A DNA stretch of 58,036 bases from NCBI GenBank assembly GCA_012513915.1, contig JAAZBG010000065.1, positions 1-58,036 of the forward strand, written 5' to 3'. Positions 7,664 to 15,123 of this stretch are shown one piece after another (within the stretch, counting starts at the first letter, position 1; each line of letters opens with the position of its first letter). This stretch comes from Fibrobacter sp. (GTDB lineage Bacteria > Fibrobacterota > Chitinivibrionia > Chitinivibrionales > Chitinispirillaceae). Below the pieces are notes generated by a model. The model made no database searches and had not been told where the DNA came from. It saw nothing but the letters and a program-made list of their open reading frames with translations. Position numbers and translations under genes: made by a program.

Positions 7664-8266
7664 TCATTTTTTTTCGATACCTGCTGATAAAAATATTGGT
7701 TCTGCCCATTTTGATATTGTAGAGTATAGTTTCTCAATCTTGCCATCAATAGTTCGAAAGAGCAACTTTGGATCAGCATAATCAATTGAATTATCGTAAA
7801 TATATGAACGATCTGTAATCTGTGTTGCAACGCAACAATTTGCAATTGACTTTGAATATCTACTTACAATTTTATTAATTGGAACATCATGTCCACCCTC
7901 CATAACACGAGCTGCTATTCTGCTTGCATTAATCGTTGGACTTTCTGTACCAACAAAAAATAACCGAATAAAAAAACCAGCTTCTTTTGCCATTCTTATA
8001 AAATTAATTTTATCTGGAGCAGACAATACAGTTTCAAAACACAGACTTTTCCTTTTTTGCAAGCATTCCATTCGAAGTTGTTGTGCATAGTCAGCAGCCT
8101 TTAGAACTGCTTCTGGTGAATTCCAATCTCCAAATGTATCTTTTGCAATGTTATCAGGATTTACATAAATGCAACCATCAATCCATTCATGTGCCAATAT
8201 TTTATGTGTAACTGAGGTTTTACCAGACCCATTTGGACCAGCAACAATAATTAATTTTGGCCTCAT
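7664..8266 (-). CDS. zeta-toxin-like P-loop kinase
   Basis: This 200-residue protein has the Walker A motif AGPNGSGKTS at residues 9-18, a DNIAKD segment, FETVLS (zeta-family FExT-like) at about residue 76 and an Arg-rich RIAARVMEGGHDVP lid segment. This pattern is typical of the zeta toxin/UDP-sugar kinase family and its chromosomal relatives. Zeta toxins phosphorylate UDP-N-acetylglucosamine and block wall synthesis; this short relative may do so or may have another substrate. The small gene 8263-8454 overlaps its start by 4 bases and is the likely antitoxin. An R4 element begins soon after its stop. Confidence 0.82.
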   Translation of the reverse strand: MRPKLIIVAGPNGSGKTSVTHKILAHEWIDGCIYVNPDNIAKDTFGDWNSPEAVLKAADYAQQLRMECLQKRKSLCFETVLSAPDKINFIRMAKEAGFFIRLFFVGTESPTINASRIAARVMEGGHDVPINKIVSRYSKSIANCCVATQITDRSYIYDNSIDYADPKLLFRTIDGKIEKLYSTISKWAEPIFLSAGIEKK

Positions 8267-8454
8267 TTCTTAATAAAACCTTCCCTTATCATCGCCTCAT
8301 TTACCTGGTTATTAATCACCTGATCCAGTGTACTCTTTGCTAACTCGGATTTTTTCTGTGCCTCAACAGCAACTTCATGCATCAACTGACCTAAAATTTC
8401 CTCATCAGGTTCATCATCACTACTAAACCGATATTCTGATATTAACTTTTTCAT
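8263..8454 (-). CDS. small partner (putative antitoxin) of zeta-like toxin
   Basis: The start chosen is ATG 8454 (MKKLISEYRFSSDDEPDEE), 63 residues, preceded by AAAGGG. The frame stays open upstream, but that extension (NLNLNLVT) is a translation of an R3 repeat and is unlikely to be protein. The protein is acidic at the front and helical, ending NEAMIREGFIKK. It overlaps the toxin start by 4 bases (ATGA), a standard antitoxin-toxin arrangement. I do not recognise a DNA-binding domain, so its role rests on position. Confidence 0.65.
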   Translation of the reverse strand: MKKLISEYRFSSDDEPDEEILGQLMHEVAVEAQKKSELAKSTLDQVINNQVNEAMIREGFIKK

Positions 8455-8811
8455 GATTTTTCGGCCCTTTCTTTTGAAGAATTGACACGTGACAAGATTA
8501 AGGTTGAGATTAAGGAAATTCAGAAATATTATCTCTTCTTCCTTAGCCTTAACCTTTACCACATCGCCAGAAAATTGCGATTCCTTTAAAATACGATTTG
8601 CGAGCCGTTATAATTGTACTTTTGTTCTGGAAGACAGCTCTCACGCGGAGGCGCGGGGCTCACGGAGATTAAGAAAAATAATAAAAAGAAAGTTTACTAT
8701 TTTTGATTTAAACAACTTCTGCTGCACCTATAAACCCATTTTTAATACTCCCCCGTGCACTCCGTGTGAGAACTGTCTTTTATTTGTTATCAATCTCTAT
8801 TAGAGAGCAGA
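8455..8811. repeat. gap filled with R3 and inverted R4-like repeats
   Basis: The sequence at 8494-8556 is an R3 palindrome (GATTAAGGTTGAGATTAAGG on the left, CCTTAGCCTTAACC on the right). At 8631-8665 and 8749-8800 lie arms CTCACGCGGAGGCGCGG and CCGTGCACTCCGTGTGAG, a diverged R4 relative in the opposite orientation to 7534-7641. No gene was found between them. Confidence 0.6.
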
Positions 8812-8973
8812 TCAGGTTGAAGCATTGAGAAAAATCTTCTTTACTTTTTTTTCTACCTCAGCATCACTCAATTCAGGATATACTTTTCGAACCTGCGCCA
8901 TTTTCAGTTTGAACGCCATCTCGCGTAAAAGTATAACCTGTTTATAATTTTCGGCTGGTGTGCGTTTTTGCAT
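8812..8973 (-). CDS. small orphan protein, 53 residues
   Basis: Translation from ATG 8973 gives 53 residues beginning MQKRTPAENYKQVILLREMA and continuing with a Lys/Arg-rich helical stretch and VYPELSDAEVEKKVKKIF. The composition is that of a genuine small, basic, helical protein, not of the repeats around it. I do not recognise a family. It stands alone between repeat arrays; its nearest neighbour is the similarly small gene at 9238-9471. A weak case, based on codon-like composition and an intact frame. Confidence 0.45.
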   Translation of the reverse strand: MQKRTPAENYKQVILLREMAFKLKMAQVRKVYPELSDAEVEKKVKKIFLNAST

Positions 8974-9011
8974 ACTTTAAAGATACCTTTTTTAGGGATA
9001 CTCTGCAAGAG

Positions 9012-9126
9012 GAAGTGACAAATGACACGTAACGAGTGACGGGTTTTAGAGAAGCCCATTGTCCAAAACTTAGGTTGAGGATATGCAGAAATTGAGTTCA
9101 TTCCTCCTTATCCTTAATCTCTCTTA
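9012..9126. repeat. partial R2 and R3 repeats
   Basis: At 9012-9052 there is a truncated R2 element: one heptamer arm (GTGACAAATGACACGTAACG) and half of the R2 core (GAGAAGCCC) without the second arm. At about 9070-9126 R3-type words follow (TTAGGTTGAGG, CCTTATCCTTAATCTC). Confidence 0.6.
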
Positions 9127-9133
9127 TCTCTTT

Positions 9134-9241
9134 CTCTCCGCGACCTTCGTGTCTCCGTGTGATACACATGGACTGTTATTTGTTATGAATCAGGATTTTG
9201 TGTACAACAGGATTTTGAGACGCACTGCCGGGTGTCTCTAC
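9134..9241. repeat. R4 element, copy 2
   Basis: This 108-base element is collinear with 7534-7641: CTCTCCGCGACC, TGTTATTTGTTATGAATC and the end hairpin GAGACGC ACTGCCGG GTGTCTC. The stop codon (TAG, 9238-9240) of the downstream-strand gene 9238-9471 lies within its last bases. Confidence 0.8.
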
Positions 9242-9471
9242 AATGTTTTTCTGCCATCATCTACCTTCTCTGGCAGGTCAAATCCTTGCATTCGCTTGAA
9301 AAAAAACAGTCTCTTTTCTTTTTCATTCATATTTGATGGAATAGATGACATAATAAGCATTTTTGCTGTTTCGTACATGCCAAAACATTTAAGCAATCGC
9401 TCTTCGGGAGTCAGAAGATTAAACCTATCATTTATCATTTTAGTGATTACAATATCTGTATCTTCATTCAT
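9238..9471 (-). CDS. conserved small protein coupled to nucleotidyltransferase
   Basis: This 77-residue protein has the stretch LTPEERLLKCFGMYETAKMLIMSSIPS followed by FFFKRMQGFDLP, a pattern I associate with small proteins found beside nucleotidyltransferase or toxin-antitoxin genes, but I cannot name a family. Its start overlaps the end of the nucleotidyltransferase gene by 4 bases, so the two are probably translated together. It may be the partner of that enzyme. Its stop codon comes from an R4 repeat, so the C-terminus may have been trimmed. Confidence 0.6.
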   Translation of the reverse strand: MNEDTDIVITKMINDRFNLLTPEERLLKCFGMYETAKMLIMSSIPSNMNEKEKRLFFFKRMQGFDLPEKVDDGRKTL

Positions 9472-10010
9472 CTTTTTCTTGCTTCTTCTAAGAATTTATC
9501 TATACCTAATTTAACTGCCCAGTTTTTTATATAATTTTTATCACAATCACTTTCCAATAACAATCCAATATCCTGTAACTGCATTGATGATCGGGTATCT
9601 TTTGCCCACATAAGCTTAGACAAAATTAAATCCTCGATACTTACAACCCAAACATCTGTCGAATCAATAGTAACTTTGCGCTTTCGTTCAAATTCGACCT
9701 CACGAAAAGCGTGCTCTTTCTTGATTATAAAATCAACTTTAACGAGCGTCTCATTATGTATAACATTGAACATTCTTTTATTTGTTACAGCATCAAGAAC
9801 ACTGTCTGATGAAATATAGTAATCCTTTGTAAAAAGATCTATCAAACTCTTTATTTCTTGTGTTGATATTTCTACAACAAGATCTATATCTCTTGTCATT
9901 CTTGGAACAATATACAAACTCATCGCAATTGAACCCGTAATCATATAAGGTATTCCTAATAGATCCAACTTCTTTGCAACATCTTTTATTACTATAAGTT
10001 CATCAGTCAT
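9468..10010 (-). CDS. nucleotidyltransferase (AbiEii/MNT-like)
   Basis: With the start at ATG 10010 the protein is 180 residues. It shows ITGSIAMSLY followed by RMTRDIDLVVE, the GS...DxD core of the DNA polymerase beta-like nucleotidyltransferase fold, as in AbiEii-type and DUF6036-type proteins, then a third acidic strand (VKVDFII). An upstream GTG at 10088 would add 26 residues directly behind the preceding stop; the family domain begins only after ATG 10010, so I prefer the latter. It lies between the MarR-type regulator and the 77-residue gene, likely one transcript. Defence or toxin activity is possible but not shown. Confidence 0.75.
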   Translation of the reverse strand: MTDELIVIKDVAKKLDLLGIPYMITGSIAMSLYIVPRMTRDIDLVVEISTQEIKSLIDLFTKDYYISSDSVLDAVTNKRMFNVIHNETLVKVDFIIKKEHAFREVEFERKRKVTIDSTDVWVVSIEDLILSKLMWAKDTRSSMQLQDIGLLLESDCDKNYIKNWAVKLGIDKFLEEARKR

Positions 10011-10088
10011 TTTTGTACGAAGATCTTTCTTGGTTTTGACACCGAGTGTCACTACATTTTTACAACTTTCGTCATCCTCTGCCCGCAC

Positions 10089-10562
10089 CTACATCTCAAC
10101 TTGCTTATCAATTCCCACTTCCTTCTCTAACTCGACAATCTCCGCTTTGAGAACTTCAAACTCCCTTAGCCGTCGTTCCATATAGTGCCTCGTAATCCTT
10201 ACCTTCTCTTTTATTCCTTCTGAGGTAAGAATATATTGCCACCGGATTTTATCCGGATTATTCTTCAATTTCTTTACTCTGATTATTCCTTTTTCTATCA
10301 ATCCGGATATTACGAAATTTACTTTCCCGAGACTAATACCAAGTTTTTCTGCGAGAGAGCGCTGTGTATGTGATGGGTTTTTTTCGATTTCTTTGAGAAC
10401 GTGGTAGTCGTGATTGGATGGATGTGACAAGTGACACGTAACGAGTGACGAGTCAGGGGAAGAAGTGACATGTGACACGTAACGAGTGACAACTGAAGAG
10501 CCAGGAGAAGAACTGTTCAGATCACTACCTACTGTTTCAGAATTAGAAAAATTCTCAACCAC
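10089..10562 (-). CDS. MarR-family, EPS-associated transcriptional regulator
   Basis: The 157-residue protein has a winged-helix core: VLKEIEKNPSHTQRSLAEKL, GISLGKVNFVISGLIEKG, LTSEGIKEKVRIT, then a coiled C-terminal helix (residues about 118-150). This is the pattern of the MarR_EPS regulators found in exopolysaccharide loci. They are normally near 110 residues. Here about 50 extra N-terminal residues are present, and residues 24-46 are a translation of the R2 heptamer repeat. No Met codon lies between residue 1 and the core. It may control the surrounding envelope genes. Confidence 0.82.
   Translation of the reverse strand: MVENFSNSETVGSDLNSSSPGSSVVTRYVSHVTSSPDSSLVTCHLSHPSNHDYHVLKEIEKNPSHTQRSLAEKLGISLGKVNFVISGLIEKGIIRVKKLKNNPDKIRWQYILTSEGIKEKVRITRHYMERRLREFEVLKAEIVELEKEVGIDKQVEM
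10424..10490. repeat. R2 heptamer repeat inside the MarR-type gene
   Basis: Two left-arm copies of the R2 repeat (GTGACAAGTGACACG, then GTGACATGTGACACG, both continuing to AACGAGTGAC) lie in frame in the coding sequence and encode residues 24-46 of the regulator. The core and right arm of R2 are absent here. Confidence 0.8.
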
Positions 10563-10639
10563 TTATAATAACACCTTGATTATCTTTTTGATACATTCGT
10601 ATGTTCACCTATTGAACAATATACGTTAAAAGGGCGGAC

Positions 10640-10771
10640 GTGACAAGTGACGCGTAACGAGTGACTTGAAGAAGTGACATGTGACGCGTTACACGTGACG
10701 AGTTCTTGAGAAGCCCTAAAGGGCTTCGGGGATTCCCAACGTGTCACTCGTCACATGTCACTCGTCACTTT
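10640..10771. repeat. R2 palindromic element, copy A
   Basis: The left side is built of GTGACNN heptamers, and the right side of the complementary NNGTCAC heptamers. Between them sits an 18-base perfect palindrome, GAAGCCCTAAAGGGCTTC, followed by a GGATTCCCAAC segment. It ends a few bases from the stop codon of the AAA ATPase gene at 10779. Copies B and C are at 12474-12600 and 13275-13374. Confidence 0.85.
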
Positions 10772-10778
10772 CCCCCCC

Positions 10779-12329
10779 CTACTGCCGTACCAGATGAACT
10801 ACCTTACCGTCAATTTCAGTAGTCTCCCATCCGATTTTTCCATCCCAGGATTTTTTTGAATCACGGCTGAACACTGTGAGCCATCCTTCTTTTGTTCCTG
10901 TTTTGTCCATATAGGAAAGAAGCTGCTTGAATGGTGCGTCGGATTTTAACTGATAGTCAAGTTTTATCTCTATCGGAAATTTATCATTATTGTAAAGAAC
11001 AAGGAGATCAAGACGCAGTGATCCGAGTGCGTACTCACGGATTATCTGCCCACCGCCGTTTATCACCCTTTGAAGAAATGCCTGAAGTAATATATGAGGT
11101 GCAGCCTCAGGATACATTACTACTTTATTTGTATATGCTTCAGAATGTTCACGCCAGAACTGTTGAAACCCTTTTAAAAGTCCATTTATGTCAAGTGATC
11201 CATTTTTAAACCACGGAGTCTCTGTTATCATCATCTGCATCTCTGTTTGCGGCCCAAAACTCAACGTGCGGAGAATTACCTCAGCGTAAATACGGTTTGA
11301 TGGTACCAGTGCACCCTTTTCTTCTTTGACAAGTCCAAGATCAAGACAGTACTTGCGGTCATCACTGAGATAATCCATTGACAACTGTTCGCCAAGAATA
11401 ACAGGCTCAACAACCCGCCGAACCCTTTCTTCTTTCAATCGTTCGAGTAGACTATCAATATGTGTATCCCTTCGTTTTATTAAAACTTCAACTGCCTGAT
11501 TGACAAGTTCAACAGTGATTGGTTTTGAATAATCCCGGTTCAACAATTTCTCTACACACTCACGAGCAACCGCATTAACAAGCCAGGGTTGCCCGGATGT
11601 CCAGAAGTTAACACTATCTATTGCGTCATTATTAAACACCTGACCGGTATCATCCGTATGCTGCTTATACAACAATGCTATCTCATCAAAGGTAAAATTT
11701 CCTATTGTCATAGATTCAGTAATAACATTAAACGGGCTTGCACTTCCAAGCGTCTGACAACCATCACGGATCTTTGCCTTATAATCCCTGATATCTCTCA
11801 TTCCAACAAGTGCTATTGATACAGGAAATGGAACTCTTGCTCTGTTAATGTACCCATCACGTAACTGGCGTAAAAAGGTGATTAACGTCTGACTTGAAAG
11901 ACAATCGGCTTCATCAAACAGAATAATTACAGGCTTATTAATCGCATTTGCATAATAATACAATAACTCTTTTACAACATTATTATAATCTTCAATATCA
12001 AGCTGTGGCTTAACAACATCAGAAAAGTATGGATGAAACCTTGCCTGGAAAAGTATTGACCTTACAATCGCAGGTATTCCTTCTGATGGATTATCAAAAC
12101 CCTGAACAGATTCAAGTGAACAATACAACACTGCATAATCGCCCTTTTTATTTAAATTCTGTTCAAGTGCATTCAAAAGGGATGTTTTTCCTGTTTGACG
12201 GGCAGCATGAATTACAAAATACTGCTTCGATTCAAATAACTGCAGTACTCCAGGTGTTCTGTCAATATCTGACAACATATAATGTTCCCGAGCAAAACAC
12301 GGTCCAGCAATGTTAAATAAACGACCCAT
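10779..12329 (-). CDS. AAA-like ATPase with C-terminal nuclease-like domain
   Basis: The start is placed at ATG 12329 (MGRLFNIAGPCF), giving 516 residues; the open frame upstream translates an R3 repeat (NLNLNLNLYLNLN) and is discounted. Walker A is AARQTGKTS (residues 42-50), Walker B ILFDEADCLS (around 135-145), then a helical region. Near the C-terminus are LRLDLLVLYNN and FPIEIKLDYQ, matching the D...ExK pattern of PD-(D/E)XK nucleases. Such AAA/nuclease proteins are common, often multicopy, accessory genes in anaerobes with unproven function. An R2 element begins directly behind the stop. Confidence 0.85.
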   Translation of the reverse strand: MGRLFNIAGPCFAREHYMLSDIDRTPGVLQLFESKQYFVIHAARQTGKTSLLNALEQNLNKKGDYAVLYCSLESVQGFDNPSEGIPAIVRSILFQARFHPYFSDVVKPQLDIEDYNNVVKELLYYYANAINKPVIILFDEADCLSSQTLITFLRQLRDGYINRARVPFPVSIALVGMRDIRDYKAKIRDGCQTLGSASPFNVITESMTIGNFTFDEIALLYKQHTDDTGQVFNNDAIDSVNFWTSGQPWLVNAVARECVEKLLNRDYSKPITVELVNQAVEVLIKRRDTHIDSLLERLKEERVRRVVEPVILGEQLSMDYLSDDRKYCLDLGLVKEEKGALVPSNRIYAEVILRTLSFGPQTEMQMMITETPWFKNGSLDINGLLKGFQQFWREHSEAYTNKVVMYPEAAPHILLQAFLQRVINGGGQIIREYALGSLRLDLLVLYNNDKFPIEIKLDYQLKSDAPFKQLLSYMDKTGTKEGWLTVFSRDSKKSWDGKIGWETTEIDGKVVHLVRQ

Positions 12330-12346
12330 TATGTATGACCCTGAAT

Positions 12347-12390
12347 GGTTGAGGTTAAGATACAGATTAAGGTTAAGGTTGAGGTTAAGG
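12347..12390. repeat. R3 hexamer array
   Basis: A one-armed R3 array (GGTTGAGGTTAAG, GATTAAGGTTAAGGTTGAGG) lies just upstream of the AAA ATPase start. It keeps the reading frame open and so mimics an N-terminal extension. Confidence 0.7.
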
Positions 12391-12473
12391 ATGTTATTAC
12401 CATCGAACCCAATAAAACTCATCTTATTGTAAAACTACGATTTGTTGTGTGGTTGTGCAAGGAGGATGAAGAA

Positions 12474-12600
12474 GTGACGAGTGACGCGTAACCAGTGACT
12501 TGAAGGAAGTGACAAGTGACGCGTAACGAGTGACAAGTCATTGAGAAGCCCTAAAGGGCTCAAAATATTCCCAACTCGTCACGTGTCACTCGTCACTTCC
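12474..12600. repeat. R2 palindromic element, copy B
   Basis: Two rounds of GTGACNN heptamers form the left arm, then the core TTGAGAAGCCCTAAAGGGCT and AAAATATTCCCAAC, and the right arm of GTCAC heptamers. The vapC stop codon (TGA, 12586-12588) lies inside the right arm, so the last residues of VapC (EGGGSDE) are repeat-encoded. Confidence 0.85.
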
Positions 12601-12984
12601 CCCCCCCTCATAAAGTTTCAACGTCGAATTTTCGGCAATTCCCTTAAAATGCTTATCTAACGTAAACAGTGGAATACTTGCATCAATTGCGTTTTGGGCG
12701 ATGAGAAGGTCTGAGATTCCGATTCCATTTATACCTTCTGAAATACAGCGTACCTGCATTTGAATTATTGTCTTCCAGTCGATATTCAGGTGTTGACACT
12801 CAAGACATTCTAATAGTGAGATTAATTCGTTTTCTTTTCTATGATAGAGCGGGGGCATCATTTCTGCCAAAATCAAATCATTGGTTACTACAAGACTTTC
12901 ATCTATTAGATACTCCAGCATATCTGCAGCATCACCATCACGGAAATAATCAATCCATACTGATGTATCAACCAACACCTTCAT
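12586..12984 (-). CDS. vapC: VapC-type PIN ribonuclease toxin
   Basis: This 132-residue PIN protein has VLVDTSVWIDYFR at the N-terminus, TNDLILAEM in the middle and SDLLIAQNAI...LFTLDKHF near the end, which place the conserved acidic residues of the VapC active site. VapC toxins cleave RNA, often tRNA or rRNA. It overlaps the vapB-like gene by 4 bases. Its final seven residues are read from an R2 repeat, which also supplies the stop; the fold appears complete before that point. Confidence 0.88.
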   Translation of the reverse strand: MKVLVDTSVWIDYFRDGDAADMLEYLIDESLVVTNDLILAEMMPPLYHRKENELISLLECLECQHLNIDWKTIIQMQVRCISEGINGIGISDLLIAQNAIDASIPLFTLDKHFKGIAENSTLKLYEGGGSDE

Positions 12985-13175
12985 TTTCTGTTCCTAAGCA
13001 CAGTAAGGTCTATACCCAAATCTATCTTACCCCGATATTTCTTTATGCCTGCTATCTTTTTTCTGCGTACATATTCCTCCAATGCACTGATAATCACCGA
13101 TGTCTTCGTTTTCATATTCGATAAACTCACCGCCTCATCCAGTAAATCCTGAGGCAAATCGACTGTCGTTCGCAT
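12981..13175 (-). CDS. vapB: VapB-type antitoxin, ribbon-helix-helix
   Basis: This 64-residue protein begins MRTTVDLPQDLLDEAVSLS, the DNA-contacting beta-strand and first helix of the ribbon-helix-helix fold seen in VapB antitoxins (DUF2191 type), then SVIISALEEYVRRKK as second helix and a short toxin-binding tail. It is encoded upstream of and overlapping vapC by 4 bases. Such antitoxins usually repress their own promoter. The region just upstream (13176-13274) is AT-rich and could hold it, but I see no certain -10/-35 pair. Confidence 0.88.
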   Translation of the reverse strand: MRTTVDLPQDLLDEAVSLSNMKTKTSVIISALEEYVRRKKIAGIKKYRGKIDLGIDLTVLRNRK

Positions 13176-13274
13176 GACTCCCCCTTTTTATATGATATTA
13201 TTATGCATAATCAGCACATTTATATGCATATAGTATACCTTTTTTTTGTGGAATTTGCAAGAAGGGGGGAAGAA

Positions 13275-13374
13275 GTGACAAGTGACGCGTAACGAGTGAC
13301 AAAGTCATTGAGAAGCCCTAAAGGGCTCGAAAATATTCCCAACTCGTCACCAGTCACTGGTCACTCGTCACTTC
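13275..13374. repeat. R2 palindromic element, copy C
   Basis: A left arm of GTGACNN heptamers, the core CATTGAGAAGCCCTAAAGGG and GAAAATATTCCCAAC, and a right arm of GTCAC heptamers. It ends two bases before the stop codon of the hydrogenase large subunit gene, and may act as its 3' structure. Confidence 0.85.
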
Positions 13375-13375
13375 C

Positions 13376-15121
13376 TCATCGCTGATACTCAGGACGTGCT
13401 GAATATTTTGTATGCAGCAGATGATGCGATTTGTGGCCGTTTGGTTCACCGAGAAAATCTTCGTACAGTTTCTTTACAAACGGGTTTTCGTGTGAGTAAC
13501 GGAGCTTTTGATCTCTGTCATCACTGCATAGCCCTGCTGTGCGGGCTTTTCTTAACTCATCGGTAACCCCATACGGTTGGCCGCCACCTCCGACACAACC
13601 TCCCGGACATGCCATCACTTCGATAAAATGATACGGTAGTTCCTTTCCTTCCTTTTTTGCAGTCCTTACTTTTTCAAGAACATGTTCGACATTTTTGAGA
13701 CCATGGGCAACAGCCACCCGTACTTTTGTCCCGCCGACATCAACAACACCCTCCTTGACACCATCAAGACCGCGAACTGCCTCAATTTCAACGTTAGCAA
13801 GTTTTTCTCCGGTCATCAGATTATAGGCGGTACGGAGAGCAGCCTCCATCACACCACCGGTATATCCGAAGATCGTTCCTGCACCAGTATATTCACCGAG
13901 GATATGATCAGATTCCTCATCGGGCAGATTGACAAAATCAATACCGGCCTGTTTGATCATCCGTGCAAGCTCTCTCGTTGTAAGCGCAACATCAACATCC
14001 TGTACTCCGGATGCATACATTTCTCCGGAACGACTAATCTCAAACTTTTTTGCAGTACATGGCATAATGGACACCATATACATTTTTTTCTGATCGATGC
14101 CGTTCTTTTCAGTAAAATAGGTCTTTGCAAGCGCACCAAGCATTGCCTGGGGAGATTTGCAGGTAGAGAAATTATCTTTAAGATCAAAATGATATTTCTC
14201 CATGAAGTCAACCCATGACGGACAGCAACTCGTAATTAAAGGCAGTGTATCCGGTGCTTTTGTAAACCGATTAATAAATTCTGTGCCCTCTTCAACAATA
14301 GTGACATCTGCGCTGAAATTGGTATCAAATACAGCTTTAAAACCCATCCTGCGCAATGCTGCATATATTTTCTTGGTTAAATTAGTGCCAGGTTTAAAGC
14401 CAAACGCTTCACCTATTGCAACACGTACCGCCGGCGCAATCTGTACCGCACAGTAAAGATCAGGATTCTGAAGCGCATTCCATACTTTCTGTGTTTCGTC
14501 ATTTTCAACTATTGCTCCGGTTGGACAATGAGCAGAACACTGACCACAGCGAACACATGGTGATTCCGCCAGATTGATCTCACCTGCCGGTGAAATGCGG
14601 GTGTCAATACCACGATCGATAAAGGACAGCGCCCATACGTTCTGGACATTCTGGCAAACATTGACACAACGGCCACACAACACGCATTTACGCGGATCAA
14701 GCGCTATTGATCCTGTCGTGCAATCACATTTAAGATCAGATACGCATTCAGTATAGGATTCACGACGTATTCCAAAATCAGCTGCAAGTTTCTGAAGTTC
14801 ACAGTTTCCATTGCGCCCGCATGTCAGACATTCGTTAGGATGTTTTGACAGAATAAGCTCAATAACAGACCTGCGTACATTGACAATTTCGGTATCATGC
14901 GTTGTGATCTCCATATTGTTATCAATTGGAGTACAGCAGGCACGCAGCATCTTGTTCGAATTCTTTACTTTTACAATACAGATACCGCAGCCCGCAGTTG
15001 CAGGAAGATCCGGATGTTTACAAAGAGTCGGAATTTTCACCTGTACTTTCTCAGCAGCCTCAAGTATTGTAGACCCTTCCGGAACTGTTACCGGAATACC
15101 ATTTATTTTTGCATTTATCAT
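13376..15121 (-). CDS. hydA: [FeFe]-hydrogenase catalytic subunit (NAD-linked, HndD/HydA type)
   Basis: This 581-residue protein has, in order: an N-terminal [2Fe-2S] ferredoxin domain (C34, C45, C48, C62), the His-Cys [4Fe-4S] site (H94, C98, C101, C107), two more [4Fe-4S] clusters (C146-C156 and C189-C199) and the H-cluster domain with TSCCPSW (C299/C300), MPCTAKKFE (C355) and ACPGGCVGGGGQP (C505, C509). All catalytic cysteines are present. It oxidises or produces H2 with electrons from the NuoF-like partner, and in this four-gene layout may bifurcate between NADH and ferredoxin. It is the last gene of the operon and ends at an R2 repeat. Confidence 0.96.
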   Translation of the reverse strand: MINAKINGIPVTVPEGSTILEAAEKVQVKIPTLCKHPDLPATAGCGICIVKVKNSNKMLRACCTPIDNNMEITTHDTEIVNVRRSVIELILSKHPNECLTCGRNGNCELQKLAADFGIRRESYTECVSDLKCDCTTGSIALDPRKCVLCGRCVNVCQNVQNVWALSFIDRGIDTRISPAGEINLAESPCVRCGQCSAHCPTGAIVENDETQKVWNALQNPDLYCAVQIAPAVRVAIGEAFGFKPGTNLTKKIYAALRRMGFKAVFDTNFSADVTIVEEGTEFINRFTKAPDTLPLITSCCPSWVDFMEKYHFDLKDNFSTCKSPQAMLGALAKTYFTEKNGIDQKKMYMVSIMPCTAKKFEISRSGEMYASGVQDVDVALTTRELARMIKQAGIDFVNLPDEESDHILGEYTGAGTIFGYTGGVMEAALRTAYNLMTGEKLANVEIEAVRGLDGVKEGVVDVGGTKVRVAVAHGLKNVEHVLEKVRTAKKEGKELPYHFIEVMACPGGCVGGGGQPYGVTDELRKARTAGLCSDDRDQKLRYSHENPFVKKLYEDFLGEPNGHKSHHLLHTKYSARPEYQR

Positions 15122-15123
15122 GA

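Noticed and set aside
8489..9514. Plus-strand reading frames opposite the small genes at 8.5-9.5 kb
   Set aside because: They are translations of R3/R4 repeats or shadows of minus-strand genes, with no family features.
12330..12422. N-terminal extension (NLNLNLNLY...) of the AAA ATPase
   Set aside because: It is a translation of an R3 hexamer array; ATG 12329 gives the normal family start.
10640..13374. CRISPR-like array
   Set aside because: The repeats are heptamer or palindromic elements without unique spacers of regular length, and no cas gene is present.
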